64,000 nt of DNA from assembly GCA_964020975.1 (NCBI GenBank), contig OZ026630.1:67840905-67904904 (forward strand), given 5' to 3'. The first letter of the stretch is position 1. Each line of letters begins with the position of its first letter. This document shows, one piece after another, positions 21,285 to 34,315 of this stretch. Made by a program: the position numbers and the translations under genes. This DNA comes from Hermodice carunculata. Lineage: Eukaryota; Annelida; Polychaeta; Eunicida; Amphinomidae. Under the pieces are notes generated by a model. It did no database searches. It saw nothing but the letters and a program-made list of their open reading frames with translations, and was not told where the DNA came from.

Positions 21285-24200
21285 CTGGCAAAATTAAAAA
21301 TGATGTAACCATTTAGAATTATTGAATAAATACAACTTGTTATAAAACACAACTCCTTGCTATTTTTGAAATTGTCAGCTACCTGCCAGCCACCTTAGAC
21401 TCAGACAGTAGCTCAAAAACTTCTCAAGTTATCATGTGGAAATCATGCTGACACTATATTCACTAATGTGGCTCTGGGCCCTTCAGAATTGGGTCAAGAT
21501 CACCAATCTTCGAACTTGATTTAGCCCTAACAGGGAGCTATAATCTTGTGCAATATCAAAGCCCTACCTCAGAGGCTTCTCAAGTTATCATGCAGACACC
21601 AAATTCACTAATGTGGCTCTGTAACCTTGGAAATTGGGTCAAGGTAACCCAACTTTGAGCTTGACCTAGCCCTTAAAGAGGAAAATAATCCTGTGCAACA
21701 TGAAAGCCCTAGCTCAAAAACTTCTCAAGTTATTATGCAGACACCAAATTCACTGTGGCTCTGTGACCTTGGGAATTGGGTGAACGTCACCCTCCTTTGA
21801 ACTTATTCTAGCCCTTATAGGACTAATATCCTGTGTAATATGAAAACCCTAGCTCAAAAACTTCTCAAGTTATCATGCGGAAACGATCCAGACGGACGGA
21901 CCTCTCTAGTATGATACACTTGTGTAGAAAAACATGACCCATATTCATAAATATTAAACCCAACAATGACCGCAAAGAGATTCCAGAGTTACCAAAGCAT
22001 CAACATTCATCTTCGGATACCAATGTGAAGAAACAAATTTCACCCTCGACGTGAGACAGGCAGTCACCCACAAAAGGCAACTGGACAGACGCACACACAG
22101 AGCCTGCGATCACTATGGTGACTCACCTTCGGTGGTCCCCTAATAAAAGTGAAGCACAAATTTGCTTTCCTCAACCCCTGGTGTCACTCCCCTTAGTTTG
22201 CCACATCTATTTTTACATGAAGTGCTGATGCTGTCCAGACATTTCAAACATACTCTGTAACAAATTTGGGTTTACAATACCCATATAAGGATGTAGCCAG
22301 TAATTTATAACTTATCTATGGTTCAAATTGACCCAGAAATCTGATTAATTTATTTTAATCCAGCGACACTCCCTGGAATCTAATTTTGATGAAGTCAGAT
22401 CAAAATCTTGTTATTATAATGGAAAACATATTTACATTTGTATGTCAGAGGGTGTAAGAGCAGGTGAAGGACATTCATATAATAGCAGGTACTTAACAAT
22501 AGTATGTACACTAACCTCTGAAGTGCAACTTACTTTATCTTACCAGTACAAGTTACTTTGTTTTAGTAAAAAGAAGAAACAAAAAAAAACAAAAAACAAA
22601 AACAAAAAAACCAATATAATGTGATGCATTATTATGATGTAAGGTCATCTTAAATGTATAAATGGCTTAAAACCATTCCCAATAATATGTGAAAAGGACA
22701 AAAGGTATTTTTTTTTATGGCCATGTGACACAGAAAGGGATACACAGTAAATAAGGTTAAAGTCATTAGTTACTCTTAGAAAATTTGTTCCTACCCACAA
22801 GCTAAATTTAAAACTCAATTTTGTTAACATCAGATACAAACTTTCAAACTCGGAAGCAAAAATTAATTTTTTGGCTAAGTATGGCAAGACCTGAGAAAAG
22901 TAGGTAATGCATGCTAATAGAATATTACATCAAATAGATGTCAACATATTTGAACTTTGTGGAGTGTATAAAAATGTACTCAGTATTTTTACACTTCCTT
23001 TATTGGGCTTGGGCAAAAAAACAAGTACAACTCCCTGTTTATTATTGCATCAATTTTGCTCAAAACATGTACCAAAATGGCCTTTTACTAGGCCCGTCAT
23101 GGGTAAATACTTTGTTGTGCATTGTGGTTCCATGGTTGAGTTCACTATTGGAAGTTAAAGGTGCCAGCGTACATGCATGTTAGTTTCTTTCAAAACACAT
23201 GTAGGTCCTCAAGTAATCAATAAAATCTAAATAAAAAGTCAAGGAAAGGGATTCTTTTAAAGTAGGCACTTGGCAACCAAAGTTACAAAATAAACGCAAA
23301 CAAATAGATATGACGAGTGTTGAAGCATGCATAGGTAGCTTTACTCCTGAAACCCCTCCAATCAACAGGATGAGCCTTACCAAACTTATTTCATTTGCCT
23401 AAATCGCTGCTAAAATATCACATTATGTCAATTTAATTAGGAATTTTTGTTATTTTCTTTATCTATTAACATCAAACGTGTTATGGGTAACCTGCATAGA
23501 TGCTATTTGAACACGTTATGCATGGCATTAGCATTACACTTCGAAAAGTTTGGTTTTGTAGGCTTCAAAGGGATGTAACATTGGATGAGAAAGACAAAAA
23601 TATCAGGAGTATTAATCTTCACCATTTCGAAAGTTTTGCAAATTTTTTCTTATATATACTTCACTCTTTTGTGCAGTATTTGTTTTCACTTTGCAACCAT
23701 AGTGTAGGTTATCTTTAATTTATTCTGTTGTATTCAGAGCATTGGTATCTCACCTGTATTGGAGAAATCTGCGTAAACGTTGTCTCCTTCGGAACTTCTT
23801 CCAAAAGTAATGCCCTGTCACAGACACAATGGCCATCCCAAGCAGTCCAAAGACCACTCCAAGAGCTATGTCCATTGCATTAGCACCTGTGTGTACATGT
23901 CCTTTGTACACACTGGACCCAATGTCTGTGGTTGTAATCAAGTCTCTGTACACCATGGAAGGATGCAAAGTGGAAGTGACAAATTCTGCTGGATGGCCTG
24001 AGGGCACTGAAAGTTTGAAACATGCAAGAATATATTTTACACTGTTGAGAAACAAGCAGACTGAAAGTCACGTGCTCATCTGAAAATTTTAAAAATCATT
24101 GAAGTGTGACCATTTGAACAATCTCACTAGAGACCCACTAACTGTACATCTCCAACTCGTGTTTGCTCTAACATGGGAATAGCTCAATGTTTTGAAAAAG

Positions 24201-24974
24201 ATTCAAATACATATTTCATACTTTATGTGTACATGTATGTTGAAAATATTTGTAAAAGTGTCTACATCAACTGCACATAAAACAATTATCAAACCATCAA
24301 TGATTGAATATGAAATGAGAAAGCAATTTTTGCTTGAATTCCAAATTTGTAGTTCCAGTATGTTTTAACATTTTAAAACCAATTTTCTTGCATTTCTTTC
24401 TTTTTGCTCCCTTCCTCCTGTCTATCAAAGTTACCTCCTCTCTCTTTTTAAGATGACAATCTGATTACATCAGTATTCTTTTTATATCATTTTCAACACA
24501 TTTGAAAGTAAAGCCACTGTTTAAAACAAGACCAGAACTTTGCTTGCACATGTATATTTTAGGCTGCTGCATTAAGCTGCATGTGCCACATTTCTACTTT
24601 TGGAACCTGGGCAAAACCCTGATTTAAGACACAGTTCAAGTATAAAATAATCACTACAGGTGTATCTTAATGGAATTCCTCAACACCTACCTGTTGTGAA
24701 ATTCACCATAACGGACCGCAAGTTAGTTCCTTGTTTTGTTTTACACATCATAAACAGTGTATATGTAGTATTTGGTCTGAGATTCCGGAGAGCAATTAGT
24801 TTATCTGAGGGTCCATAGTGATCAGCAACTGTCCACTTTCTGCTGTCTTGCACAGCATGACTGACCTCACAGTTCTCCAAGTTGGATGGGTCTGTGTCAG
24901 CATGCCAGTTGAACTCCACACCATCACTTAAGATCTTGAAGATGAACACAGCTACACTGACCGACTTTACCAAG
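21233..24974 (-). CDS. Single-pass membrane protein with a fibronectin type III domain (3' part of gene)
   Basis: Three exons join in phase: 24974-24691, 24006-23754 and 21284-21233. The first carries an FN3-like domain: VSVAVFIFKILSDGVEFNWH, then LRNLRPNTTYTLFMMCKTKQ, where the LRPNTTYTL block is the conserved F/G region of the fold, then VNFTT. The second holds a linker and one transmembrane segment (MDIALGVVFGLLGMAIVSVT), followed by the basic stop-transfer stretch WKKFRRRQRLRRF. The third encodes a short acidic tail, SEENDPFPGMVDMGDD, then a stop. So it is a type I surface protein with a cytoplasmic tail of about 30 residues, probably an adhesion or receptor-type molecule. Exons upstream, including any signal peptide, were not securely found. 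A 52-nt candidate at 25365-25314 fits in phase. The closest named families would be FN3/LRR neuronal adhesion proteins, but no LRRs were seen. Confidence 0.7.
21390..21900. repeat. Tandem repeat, ~145-bp unit, four diverged copies
   Basis: CTTCTCAAGTTATCATG recurs at about 21420, 21570, 21720 and 21858, together with GTGGCTCTG and TTGGGTCAAG blocks. It lies in the last intron of the FN3 gene. The end GACGGACGG resembles tails of other dispersed repeats in the window. Confidence 0.8.
23754..24006 (-). CDS. Linker, transmembrane and stop-transfer exon
   Basis: The acceptor is CTTTCAG and the donor is ACAG|GTGAGA. The exon encodes VPSGHPAEFVTSTLHPSMVY, a transmembrane helix and an Arg-rich cytoplasmic start. 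The phases (1 in, 2 out) match both neighbours. Confidence 0.72.
24691..24974 (-). CDS. FN3-domain exon
   Basis: This exon enters after GTCAG and leaves at ACAG|GTAGGT in phase 1. An alternative acceptor four codons upstream (CAAAG) is possible. The exon covers most of one FN3 module, including the TTYTL signature. Confidence 0.7.
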
Positions 24975-25313
24975 CTGACAACTTTGTAGAAACAAAGGAA
25001 AATAAACATTATATTTCACACTTTCATTGAGTATTCCTTTGTCTGCGTCAAGCCTCTCAACATTTCTGTATGTATGTATGTATATATGTAGTATGTGTGT
25101 CTAAAAAATGCCATGAATTATTATGACTAACTCCTGACCATGCAAGCATATTTGAACCTTTTACAGGTCTCCAACATTGCTGTCTTTGACCTACCAAATA
25201 CTTGGTCAATATCAACATATATACACCATAATTTAAATTTGTGTGTTTATTTCTTGTGTCAGAGATGCCATTAACATTTACTGATTTTACATGAAATGTG
25301 AACCAATAAATAC

Positions 25314-25365
25314 CTTAATTTGATGCAGTCACTGTCATTCCGGTTAAAGTTATTTTGAAAAAATG
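25314..25365 (-). CDS. Possible upstream exon of the FN3 membrane-protein gene
   Basis: This 52-nt segment has a GTCAG acceptor and an AAG|GTATTT donor. It reads FFQNNFNRNDSDCIKL and exits in phase 2, as the FN3 exon requires. The short length and weak donor keep this tentative. Confidence 0.28.
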
Positions 25366-25839
25366 CTGACAATTTTTATACATGTGAAAATATCATAATT
25401 AAGTTCAAATATGAAAAAGTGGCATCTCTGCTCTGAGAGTTGGTAATTAACTTCTCAACACTTTCACACCAAAATCTGGTGATAAAGGCTCGGTATGGTA
25501 CTTAAATTGAGATGAAATTTTACATGAAAACTTGTGAGTTTACATACATTTTCACCAAACAAATTGTTCAAATAGTTCCTGTTTGTTTTTCATGATTAGA
25601 GACCAAATACATGTAACTTTACTGAGCCAATGGCCACACATCAAACTTCAAAGTAGATGTAGAGAACCACACATCCTTAATTATGGCACATCCCTCAAAA
25701 CAATCATGTCCGTGCTCTGGCAACTGAAAAATGACACAATGTGTAACCAATTGGAACAAAATGGCTTTCAGTTGTTAGCTCCATTTCTGCAAACAAAAAT
25801 GGAGTTCCAGGTCAACTAGAGCAATGACTAAGTCATCAG

Positions 25840-26165
25840 GACCCCCACAAGTATATTTTTATAGCCATATGCATGTGACCTTTACCTGGAGGTCACTGAC
25901 ACCGACATGTAATTGCAATCCCATGTGAAGTCATACCTGAGTACATATCCTCAGGAAGTTTGAACTTTCATCAAATTGTTGTGGATAATTCTTGCACAAA
26001 ACAAACTTGTAGTAGATGTGTGACTTTGACCTTGAGGTTAAAGGTCAGCCATGATCAATCCCAGGCAAGGTCCAACCTAGATACACACTGTGCCAAATTT
26101 AAAGAAAATTGGACAAGGATTTCAAAGTTATTACCAGAAATGAAATCTGTGTGGTCACACAATCT
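25840..26165. repeat. Fragment of AGGTCA-containing dispersed repeat
   Basis: TTTGACCTTGAGGTTAAAGGTCA and similar half-sites occur with GTGACCTTTACCTGGAGGTCA-like blocks. This is the same general repeat style as 27008-28128 but a different, older copy. Confidence 0.5.
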
Positions 26166-26508
26166 GCTTTATATGGGGCACCTGCACCACTGATACAGGG
26201 CCCTAATATCTATGTGGTTTTTCACTTGGCAGACTTAATACAAGAGTATCAATATACAAGAGGTTGTCTACGTAGACATTCTCCTGCATGGAACTAGGAC
26301 CATCATCTTTGCCATCTTTAACAACCTTCAGATTGTGTGAAACTGGATGAAGACATCAGTTTCTCACCAGTAAAAGAATGGCATAAATTTGCATGCTCAT
26401 CTTTAACTTGAACCAAGGCCAAACAAGTATTAAAATATAAAAGTGCAGGTCCACCCTTCACAATTCTCCCTGGGTTTTCTTTTCATAAAACTACATGTAC
26501 ATGTACAG

Positions 26509-26920
26509 TAAAATGTAGTCCTTCCTTTGAGAGACCATCCCTAGCACCATCCAGAAAGTGGTCACATAAATCAGGTGGTCTCCCAAAGGAGGAACTTCAA
26601 CTCTTGCACCACCTGCCCAACAAGTAACATTACTTTGAATTTCCATCCTTAAATTTAGATTAAAACGTGACTGATGCACACTTATTAGAGGCTGTTCTAG
26701 CTTGCAGTCAGTGGCTCACGTTTAGTCATTTATTGGTATTACATGCATAAACATTTTTGATTATGTAAACTGGTTTGGACACATTATTTAACCAATCTTG
26801 TACAAAATAGGTGGTCTGAATAGGGGAATAACTGGATGAAGTGATCTTTTGGGGTCATTTTAGGCAGTCACTGGTCAGGTCCAGCAGGTGGTCTCCCAAA
26901 AGAGGGACCACAGTAAAACT
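26509..26920. mobile_element. Possible MITE with GGTCTCCCAAA ends
   Basis: The left part (TAGTCCTTCCTTTGAGAGACCA) resembles the reverse complement of the right part (GTGGTCCCTCTTTTGGGAGACC). Similar GTGGTC/GACCAC pieces occur near 35760-35890, 47460-47620 and 48197-48338. This suggests a family with hAT-like CAGTGGTCC ends. No target duplication was confirmed. Confidence 0.35.
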
Positions 26921-27007
26921 ATGGATTATTTCACTGGATGTGCAGAGATTGAGCTCCCAATTTTATTTATGTAACTAGAACAGGCTGATTTTCCTACAGA
27001 AAATCAA

Positions 27008-28128
27008 ATGTCTCCCTGTGCGCCCTTACTATTGTCACCCTTATTTATAAATAGGCATACCGATTCCAATGATCTACAGATATGGTGAAGGTACACTCTT
27101 TATTGACATTTCAAAACGTTGATTTTTGAAGAAATGCCCAATGTGACCTTGAAAAATAGGTCAAGGTCATACATTAGCAGTTACAAACAAGGTCTTACAA
27201 AAGTCTTACATAGAAAACTAATTACACAAAATGTCAACCTCTTTAAGACAAATCTTTGTCAAGTGCATCTGCAATGATTTTTCAAAAGTGGCCATGTGAC
27301 CTTGAAAATAGGTCAAGGTCACCCATCTACAATCCCAACCTAGTTGGTATTATGGTACATAAACATGCAAAATTCCAACCTCCTAAGTCAGATCCTTGCA
27401 GAGTTGTTGCATGCGTGTCAATTATACATGACATGCCCACTTGACCCTGAAAAATGTCAAGGTCACCCATCTACAATCCCAAACTAGTTCATATAATGGT
27501 ACATAATCATGCAAAATTTCAACCTCTTAAGTCAAATCCTTGCGGAGTTATTACGTCCGCGTCAATTTTACATGACATGCCCACGTGACCTTGAAAAATA
27601 GGTCAAGGTCATACATCTGCAGTTACAAGCAAAGTCTTACAAAAGTCTTACATAGAAACTTAATCACACAAAATATCTCTTTAAGTCAAATCTTTCTCGA
27701 GTGCATTTGCAATGATTTTTAAAAGTGGCCATATGACCTTGAAAATAGGTCCAGGTCACCCATCTACAATCCTAATCTAATTCATATTATGGTTCATTAT
27801 CGTGCAAAATTTCAACCTCTTAAGTCAAATCCTTGCAGAGTTATTGTGTCCGCGTCGATTTTACATGACACACCCATGTGACCTTGAAAAATAGGTCAAG
27901 GTCACCTATCTGCAATCCTAAGCAAGGTTTTATATAGGAACATCTTCACAAAAAAATTCAACTTCCCAAGTCACATCTTGCTTGAGTTATCGCGTCCGCA
28001 ACGCACACAACAATGTGTTGAAGAAGAACAAGAACAAGTGGAAGAAACGGACGCAAAAACAATATGTCCCCCCGTTGCACGTGGAGATATAAAAAACAAT
28101 ATGTCCCCCCCGTTTCACGGGGAGACAT
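27008..28128. mobile_element. Dispersed element with internal ~145-bp repeats carrying paired TCAAGGTCA sites
   Basis: The ends ATGTCTCCCTGTG (27008) and CACGGGGAGACAT (to 28128) are near-inverted. Inside, about six units each begin TGACCTTGAAAAATAGG followed by TCAAGGTCA, then CATCTACAATCC and CTTAAGTCAAATCC. A small hairpin (GATTTTC...GAAAATC, 26991-27006) lies just outside the left end. No coding capacity was seen, so it is non-autonomous. Confidence 0.7.
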
Positions 28129-28170
28129 AATAACTTAACTATCTATTTCTACATGCTTCTTTCCATCAGA

Positions 28171-28398
28171 TATGAACATGTTTTAAAACAAACATCTCCT
28201 TGGGGACTCCAAACCCACCCACCTACCCCTCTGATGCTGGCACAATTGGGGATGATTCCCCAGGACCACCCAGCCTTTTTCTCACACAGAGTTATAGACA
28301 GTTGGCATGCTCCATCCCTTGACATCAATGATGAACCAAATGAAAACTTCCAACAGGATACGATAAGTATGATCCCGAAATGCAACCTAACATCCTGA
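28171..28398 (+). CDS. Possible terminal exon, unknown product
   Basis: After a reasonable acceptor (CTTTCCATCAG) the + strand is open for about 75 codons, including PLMLAQLGMIPQDHPAFFSH and DINDEPNENFQQDTISMI, then TGA. AATAAA occurs about 195 bases later. The - strand is open too, but with a less protein-like composition. No family was recognised and no upstream exon was found. Confidence 0.28.
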   Translation, partial: YEHVLKQTSPWGLQTHPPTPLMLAQLGMIPQDHPAFFSHRVIDSWHAPSLDINDEPNENFQQDTISMIPKCNLTS

Positions 28399-28741
28399 CA
28401 ATTTGGGGCAGAGGATTACATTATTCGCTGACTGTGCATGCATGAATTTAGTTATAATTTGGGGTCAAATTAAAGTACACTGACAATTTACACTAAATAC
28501 ATGCTATTCATCTCTTATGCCATTTGTAAGCCCATTATTTAAGTATGTTAATATCCTGTTTAATGAATGTTCCTGGTGTCAACATTAGAGCAATAAATTT
28601 GATGCATAAAGCATTATTTGCATAACTGCTGACCTGAATATTATGATCAATAACTTGCAAAAAATACATTTTCTTTTTTTTTTTTTTTGTTTGTTTATTG
28701 TGGTCTTTTGGGGATAATAAATTATAGATATGTGGAGTTCA

Positions 28742-29790
28742 GGACACTAATAATCTGTCTTTAAAGAATTCTAACTTAACTTCTTTAGAGAGAGTTTTAG
28801 ACAGTGACTCTGAACAAGCTTCTGGATCTTCAATGTCTTTCCTATATCTGGGGTTCCAAATATTGACCCCATATTCAAGCACACATCAAACTAGCACAGG
28901 TTTGTAAAGGATTTATATTTTATTGCCAAGTCCAGTGAAAGATCTTTTGGTCAAGCCCACACACTGATTGACTTTTTAAATTATGTTTCGGATATGCCCT
29001 CTGGGGAAACTAAAAACCAGTAGAAATAATACTTCTAAATCTTTTTGTTGTTGGACTTTGAGGTTAGAACCATTCAAAGTATAAACATAACTTTCTTTTC
29101 CTTTAATTTTCAGGACTATGCACTTCCAAGCATTAAAATTTAAAAGCCAAGTATTGGACCAACAACCTAGAGCATCAAGATTGTTCTGTAAGTCATCACA
29201 ATCACCTGATGAGAAGATAGAATTGTAGACTTTGGTTATCATCAGCAAAAAGTTTTGTGATATAACTAACAAAGCCAGGGATATCATTTACATAGATGGG
29301 GAAGAGGAGCAGACCTAAAACTGAACCTCAGGGAACACCACTCCTCACTTCCTGCCAATGCGATACCACATTCTTTGAAACAACTCTTTATCCTTCTTCT
29401 CGTAAGAAACTCTCTATCCACATAAGTGCCTTGTTTCTAACTCCAGTTTGTCTGAGCTTATGGACAAGTCTGATGTGTGGCACTGTATCAAATGCCTTGG
29501 CAAAATCTAAATAAATAATTTACATCAGTTTCAACTCTGTTGTCCATGTTTGTTCCTAGACCAATCATAAAGGCATTCAAGAAGCTGAGTAATACAGCAG
29601 GAACCATCTTGGAAACCATGTTGTTCACAGCTGATGAAATACTTTTACTAAGACTAGCTATGTGATCATGAATAATCCTCTCTAATAATTTAACAATTTG
29701 ACAGACAAGATATACTGACTTGTAATTTGAACACAACTGTCTAGAGCCTTTTTTATATATGAAGTGGGTACCTGTACAGACCTCCACACC
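28742..29790 (-). mobile_element. LINE remnant (Jockey/CR1-like reverse transcriptase)
   Basis: Pieces of one reverse transcriptase occur in order on the - strand. These are SVYLVCQIVKLLERIIHDHI (finger region), GSVLGLLLFPIYVNDIP next to the FADD catalytic box, SGDCDDLQNNLDALGCWSNT (the D.L..L..W region) and CLNMGSIFGTPDIGKT, matching the LEYGS.VW.P block. Several frame changes and stops show it is an old, 5'-truncated copy. Neither a poly(A) tail nor a target duplication was confirmed. The T-run near 28676 on the + strand may be the remnant of the tail. Confidence 0.88.
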
Positions 29791-32470
29791 ACCAATCTTT
29801 TGCTATTTGTGCGCTAGTTATTGTTCTGCAAAAAAAAAAGGGGGGGGGGGGGGCTCTCCCCTCTCATCAGCCCTGTTCCCCATTCATACTGGTTGGTACA
29901 TATCAAATTCAAGGACTTTTCTGTGATTTTCAAGACTTTATTTCCATAATTCAAGGATCCGTCTGGTTGCTGTTTTCTCAGTTATTGCTGTATTATATTC
30001 AAACATAAGCTTGTGTTTTACTTATAAAACTATACATAAATCTAAATTTTGTACATCTGCATGTTCAGGTAATATACTTTACAATGTGATGTTTTTTAAA
30101 ACAAATACAATTTAGACTTCCTTATTTGCATTTATGTGCTTAAAATCCACAATTCTGTGAAATGAATGAATGAATAAAGCTACATATCTTGCATGATTGT
30201 GCCCTCAAATCTCAATGAGTGTGTTTAGTTTGTGGTTTAAATTATGGATTCTGGTGCACACTGAGCTTAAATATCTAATAGATATTTATGTAGTTTGTAG
30301 GTAAAGAATTCTTTGAATCTAAGAAAAAAAGAGCTTTTAATGGTTAGGCAGCAGGCCTTCAAGAAACAGACCTATGTATGGATCCTACTGAAAGTCGTTT
30401 TTGCAACTGTGTGAATCTAAAGGTGTTCCTTTCCTCATGATGAACAGATAATACTAGGATATGCTAGTTCCCTTCCAATTTTTTCTAGGAAAGTGATGTG
30501 CTCTGCGGCCTACCTGACTGATACATTGTATCTGTACATGAAAGCAGGCTGTATATGATTGGTGAGACCCAATTTGATGAGAACTGCCAAGCCCACATGG
30601 ATTAAAGGGGGGTTAAAAGAAAAAAGTTACTTCGTAATTTGCAGTGTTACATTTTGACAAATAGGTATTTACCAACCACTCAAAAGGAAAATCATTGAAG
30701 AATATTCACTCAAAATGTGATTCAAGTTCATAAATGCATGAAGTTTGGGAATTAATATCATATTTCATAACCCCTTTCACAGATAGCCTTACACATTTGT
30801 ATTTGGTGTGAAAGTGACTTCCACTACACAGGATGCTGGGATGTGAAGAGGTGCAAGCTGTCAACTTAAGTTGCCTATCCAAAATGCTGTGTTGCTAGAA
30901 TTTGGAAATGGACTGTAGCTCAACTGAGAGCATACAAACATCATAGAAAAATATCAAATGACTTCAATATATATGCTCTGGGAGGGTTACCTTTACTGTC
31001 CGATTGTTTAGCTTTGACCTGGAAAAAATACCGATGCAACTTTCCCAACTTTCAGTTTCACACATTTAGCAGGGAAAAGATAGGGAATGCAGTCCCTGAG
31101 TGCATGGTGTCTCTACCAGTGCCCCCCCCCCCCCTTCCTCTCTGGGAGCAAATACAGGCACACTTGTCAATGTTGGCATCCACATAATGGGTTATGGCTT
31201 GCTGACCACACTGGCCTAATATTTTTTCGTGAAACCTCGTTAATAACTGTCAGCTCCCTTTTTGAAGAGACATAAACCCATGTCCATGATAACATGTGAC
31301 CTGCCAATCAAGTCAACAATTTTTAAAATTTAAACTGATTTTGGTGAACATTTTTTTTTCAAAAATATATTTATAAGGCAATAGGGATAATCATGAATCT
31401 TTGTTCCAACGTGGTTCATAAAGACCCTGGCCCCCACTCATAATTAATCAAGGCTTGAGCCTTGAGTCTTGACAAACGAGTGTCACTGTCAGTGTCCCCT
31501 CCATGAATATGAATTATGATAGGAAATTGATTCAAAATTTGGCAGAGCTCTTCATGCTAATATGACCGGTGGGGAATCCATGCTGGTCGATGTTGGGCCC
31601 TCTTTTTATAGCCTAAAGGTGCTGTCTGGCCTTTAAAACACGTAAAATGATTCATCGCTGATACTGTGACAGCAATCCGTTTGTTGTGATTTATGAGATT
31701 TTGGAAGATGACAATTTAGATGTTCTTCCCGTGATGGTTACAATTGACAAGATACAAGTACCCATAAATAAGTTCAAAATTTAAACATATAATTAACAAA
31801 CCTTTACAGAATACTATCTGTAACACTATCAAAAGATGTAGGGTCCAACTAATCGCCATCTTCATGATTTTTCAAGCAACTGTCATTTTTGACCGTACCA
31901 TCGGATTACTTGTTCTGCCATATTTGTTTGCCTGGCCTCGTTTTCATGGAAAAGGGGACCATTAATTTTGTAGAAGGTTAACAAAAAAACCCCCAAAATT
32001 TGAAATATGTATATCGTCAACATTCAACAAATATACCAGTCAAACATATATTGTAAGTCCAAATATATTGTATATATTGAGGTAACGTAATCCGATCATG
32101 AACTTGACTGATAACGCTAACAAACTTGGGGCATCAAACAAAGTCATGCTCCCAATGTCAAGGTCAGGTTAAAGCTGCTGTCCAGGACCGTCTCTGACCG
32201 TGGGCTGCTTGGACAAAAACAAATTAAGCTGTACTTTGCGTGAGTATATGCAGGCCAACATCTCTTTTGGTGAGAGAACCACACTGCAGCCAAAAAAAAA
32301 AAAAAAAAAAAAAAAAAGAAAGAAAACAAGCTGTTGTCATGTTTCTCGGGGCCAGCTTTGAAACACAGAGAAGTAGTTGTACAAACAATCTGCTAGCCTT
32401 GATCCATATCTGTTGTGTCACTGTGTGTTTCTCTAAGGCCCTAGTCTAGGAAGGGTCAATGACAAAGTAG
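29791..32470. other. Intergenic, no supported gene
   Basis: Homopolymer runs occur (A9G13 near 29830, C11 near 31123, A27 near 32290). No splice-flanked open frame or repeat family could be assigned. Confidence 0.4.
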
Positions 32471-32515
32471 GATTATCCATTTTCTACTAATCCGATTTGT
32501 AGAAAATGGATAATC
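32471..32515. repeat. Perfect 17-bp inverted repeat, 11-nt loop
   Basis: GATTATCCATTTTCTAC (32471-32487) is exactly complementary to 32499-32515. It sits 26 bp outside the left end of the iteron-bounded element. Confidence 0.9.
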
Positions 32516-32564
32516 ATACTTTTTTTTATCTGAAGTATTACCCCAGCGGGCAAAAAAACGTTGA

Positions 32565-32905
32565 ATCAACGTTGATTCTACGTCAGGCTTCAACGTTGAA
32601 GTGACGTTGAAGATTGGTTGGATTTGAAAATTGGATCAACGTTGAAAAGCCAACGTCTATTCAACGTCAGGTTTCAACGTTGATTCAACACCAGATTTCA
32701 ACGTTGTTTCAACATAGTTTCAACAGCAAAATTCAACGTTGAAATCAGGTTGAATGTTGGTTGCATAGCAGATTTCAACGGTGTTTCAACGTGGATTCAA
32801 CTAATAATTCAATGTTGAAAGCGGGTTGAATATTGGTTGAATCTCAAAATTGGATTAACGTTGAACATACATTCAACGTTATCCAATATCCAGTTCAATG
32901 GAGAT
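32565..32905. repeat. Left CAACGTTGA iteron array
   Basis: TCAACGTTGA or close variants (TTCAACGTTGAA, CAACGTCAGG) recur every 20-40 bp. The core is itself palindromic (TCAACGTTGA), so both strands carry it. Confidence 0.85.
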
Positions 32906-33135
32906 ACATTACCTACGTCAGCAATTCATTACCTAAAGTTGATATTTGATAAATTCCAACTTCAAAAAAAAAAGAAAAAAACTGTAGACTGCGACCTGTT
33001 TTACATTCTTTTATTCAGGATTACATGCACATATACATGTATATCTCTACATCTGGTGACATATGCAGCCTATGCACGGTCCTGTTCTGTTGTCTTCTTG
33101 CCACTTCCTCCACACCGTTTTGGTGCATCTTTGAG

Positions 33136-33197
33136 TTATTTAGACTTGGCGTAAAATATGTCGGTCTGTGTCGTGCCCTGTCTCTGTAGCACAGCAC
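33136..33197 (-). CDS. Possible terminal exon with nearby poly(A) signal
   Basis: After the acceptor ATTGTTGCAG the phase-1 frame reads AVLQRQGTTQTDIFYAKSK and stops. AATAAA (complement of 33010-33015) lies about 120 bases downstream. A second frame stays open to 33021, so the true frame is not certain. Its position just inside the left iteron array suits the 3' end of an element-encoded gene. Confidence 0.35.
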
Positions 33198-34315
33198 CTG
33201 CAACAATATTTTAGAGACTTAAAAATCAACAGATAAAACAATGTGCAACATCCCGTATAGCAAAAGCAGTCACAAAATTTTGTCTGTCCAGACACTTAAA
33301 TCATGTCCCTTGGTTTCATAAATACAAAGATCAACAATACTGTATTGCCTACTTGATAAATATGGTGAGACAAATGTTTCATAACTTTATCAGTTACATA
33401 ATCAAAGAGTATATATTATGTGCATTATTAACATGTGCTCAAAAAACCTTGCTCTAGGTGCTACGTGGAATGATAGATTCTAGTTGGCCTGATATGTTTC
33501 CTGTGGAACAAAGTTACCTAGCATATCATTTGTTATCACTGGTGAGAAACACCGATATATTTGCAAGGCGTTATCAGTCGAGCAATTATACTTTTATTTG
33601 GCAAAGTCAATTTTGCCACTTAAATAGCCCATACTAAATGTTTCTGAGTCACCTGTTCATGGCAAATTGAATAATAATGCATGTTATAACACTTATGGCT
33701 TATACATGTATATATATATATATTAACAGATACAAAAAGAATTCACTTCAGTGTCATGTTCTCCGGCTTTCATGGCTTGTTTTGGGAAATTGCTCTTGGT
33801 AGACAATGGCCATTATATTTAATTTGAATGTTGGCACTCTCTTCTTGTGCGACAATGTTCACTGGCAAGTAAAAAGTATGCAGGAATGCCCTTTTGATTT
33901 TGATACTTTTGCAGACTTTTCAAAATACTCTGTTACCTACATCTAAAGGAACCCCCACCACACCAAGGAATACATATTCTAAATGCCCACATTAAGATGA
34001 TTATATCAGAATGCTAAAAAAACAAAATCAGGCTTGAAATTGAGACCATTGGTTGTTTGAAAAACAAAAAGTTCATTCAGAGAGGAAAAAATGCGTTCAG
34101 CAAAGAAATGATCTTTTCCATCTAGACAGATTACTTAGTGTTGCTTGAATACTTGACATGTACGGGATAATAATATCAATGGAAACACTACTTTGTTTAC
34201 ACAGCACATGTTTATATTACTGGCTGAAAATTGGGCATTATATTCCGATCTGTGATTTTTATTTTCCTATTCGAAACAACACCCCTATCAAGACCTAACC
34301 TATATCCGGTTTTAA

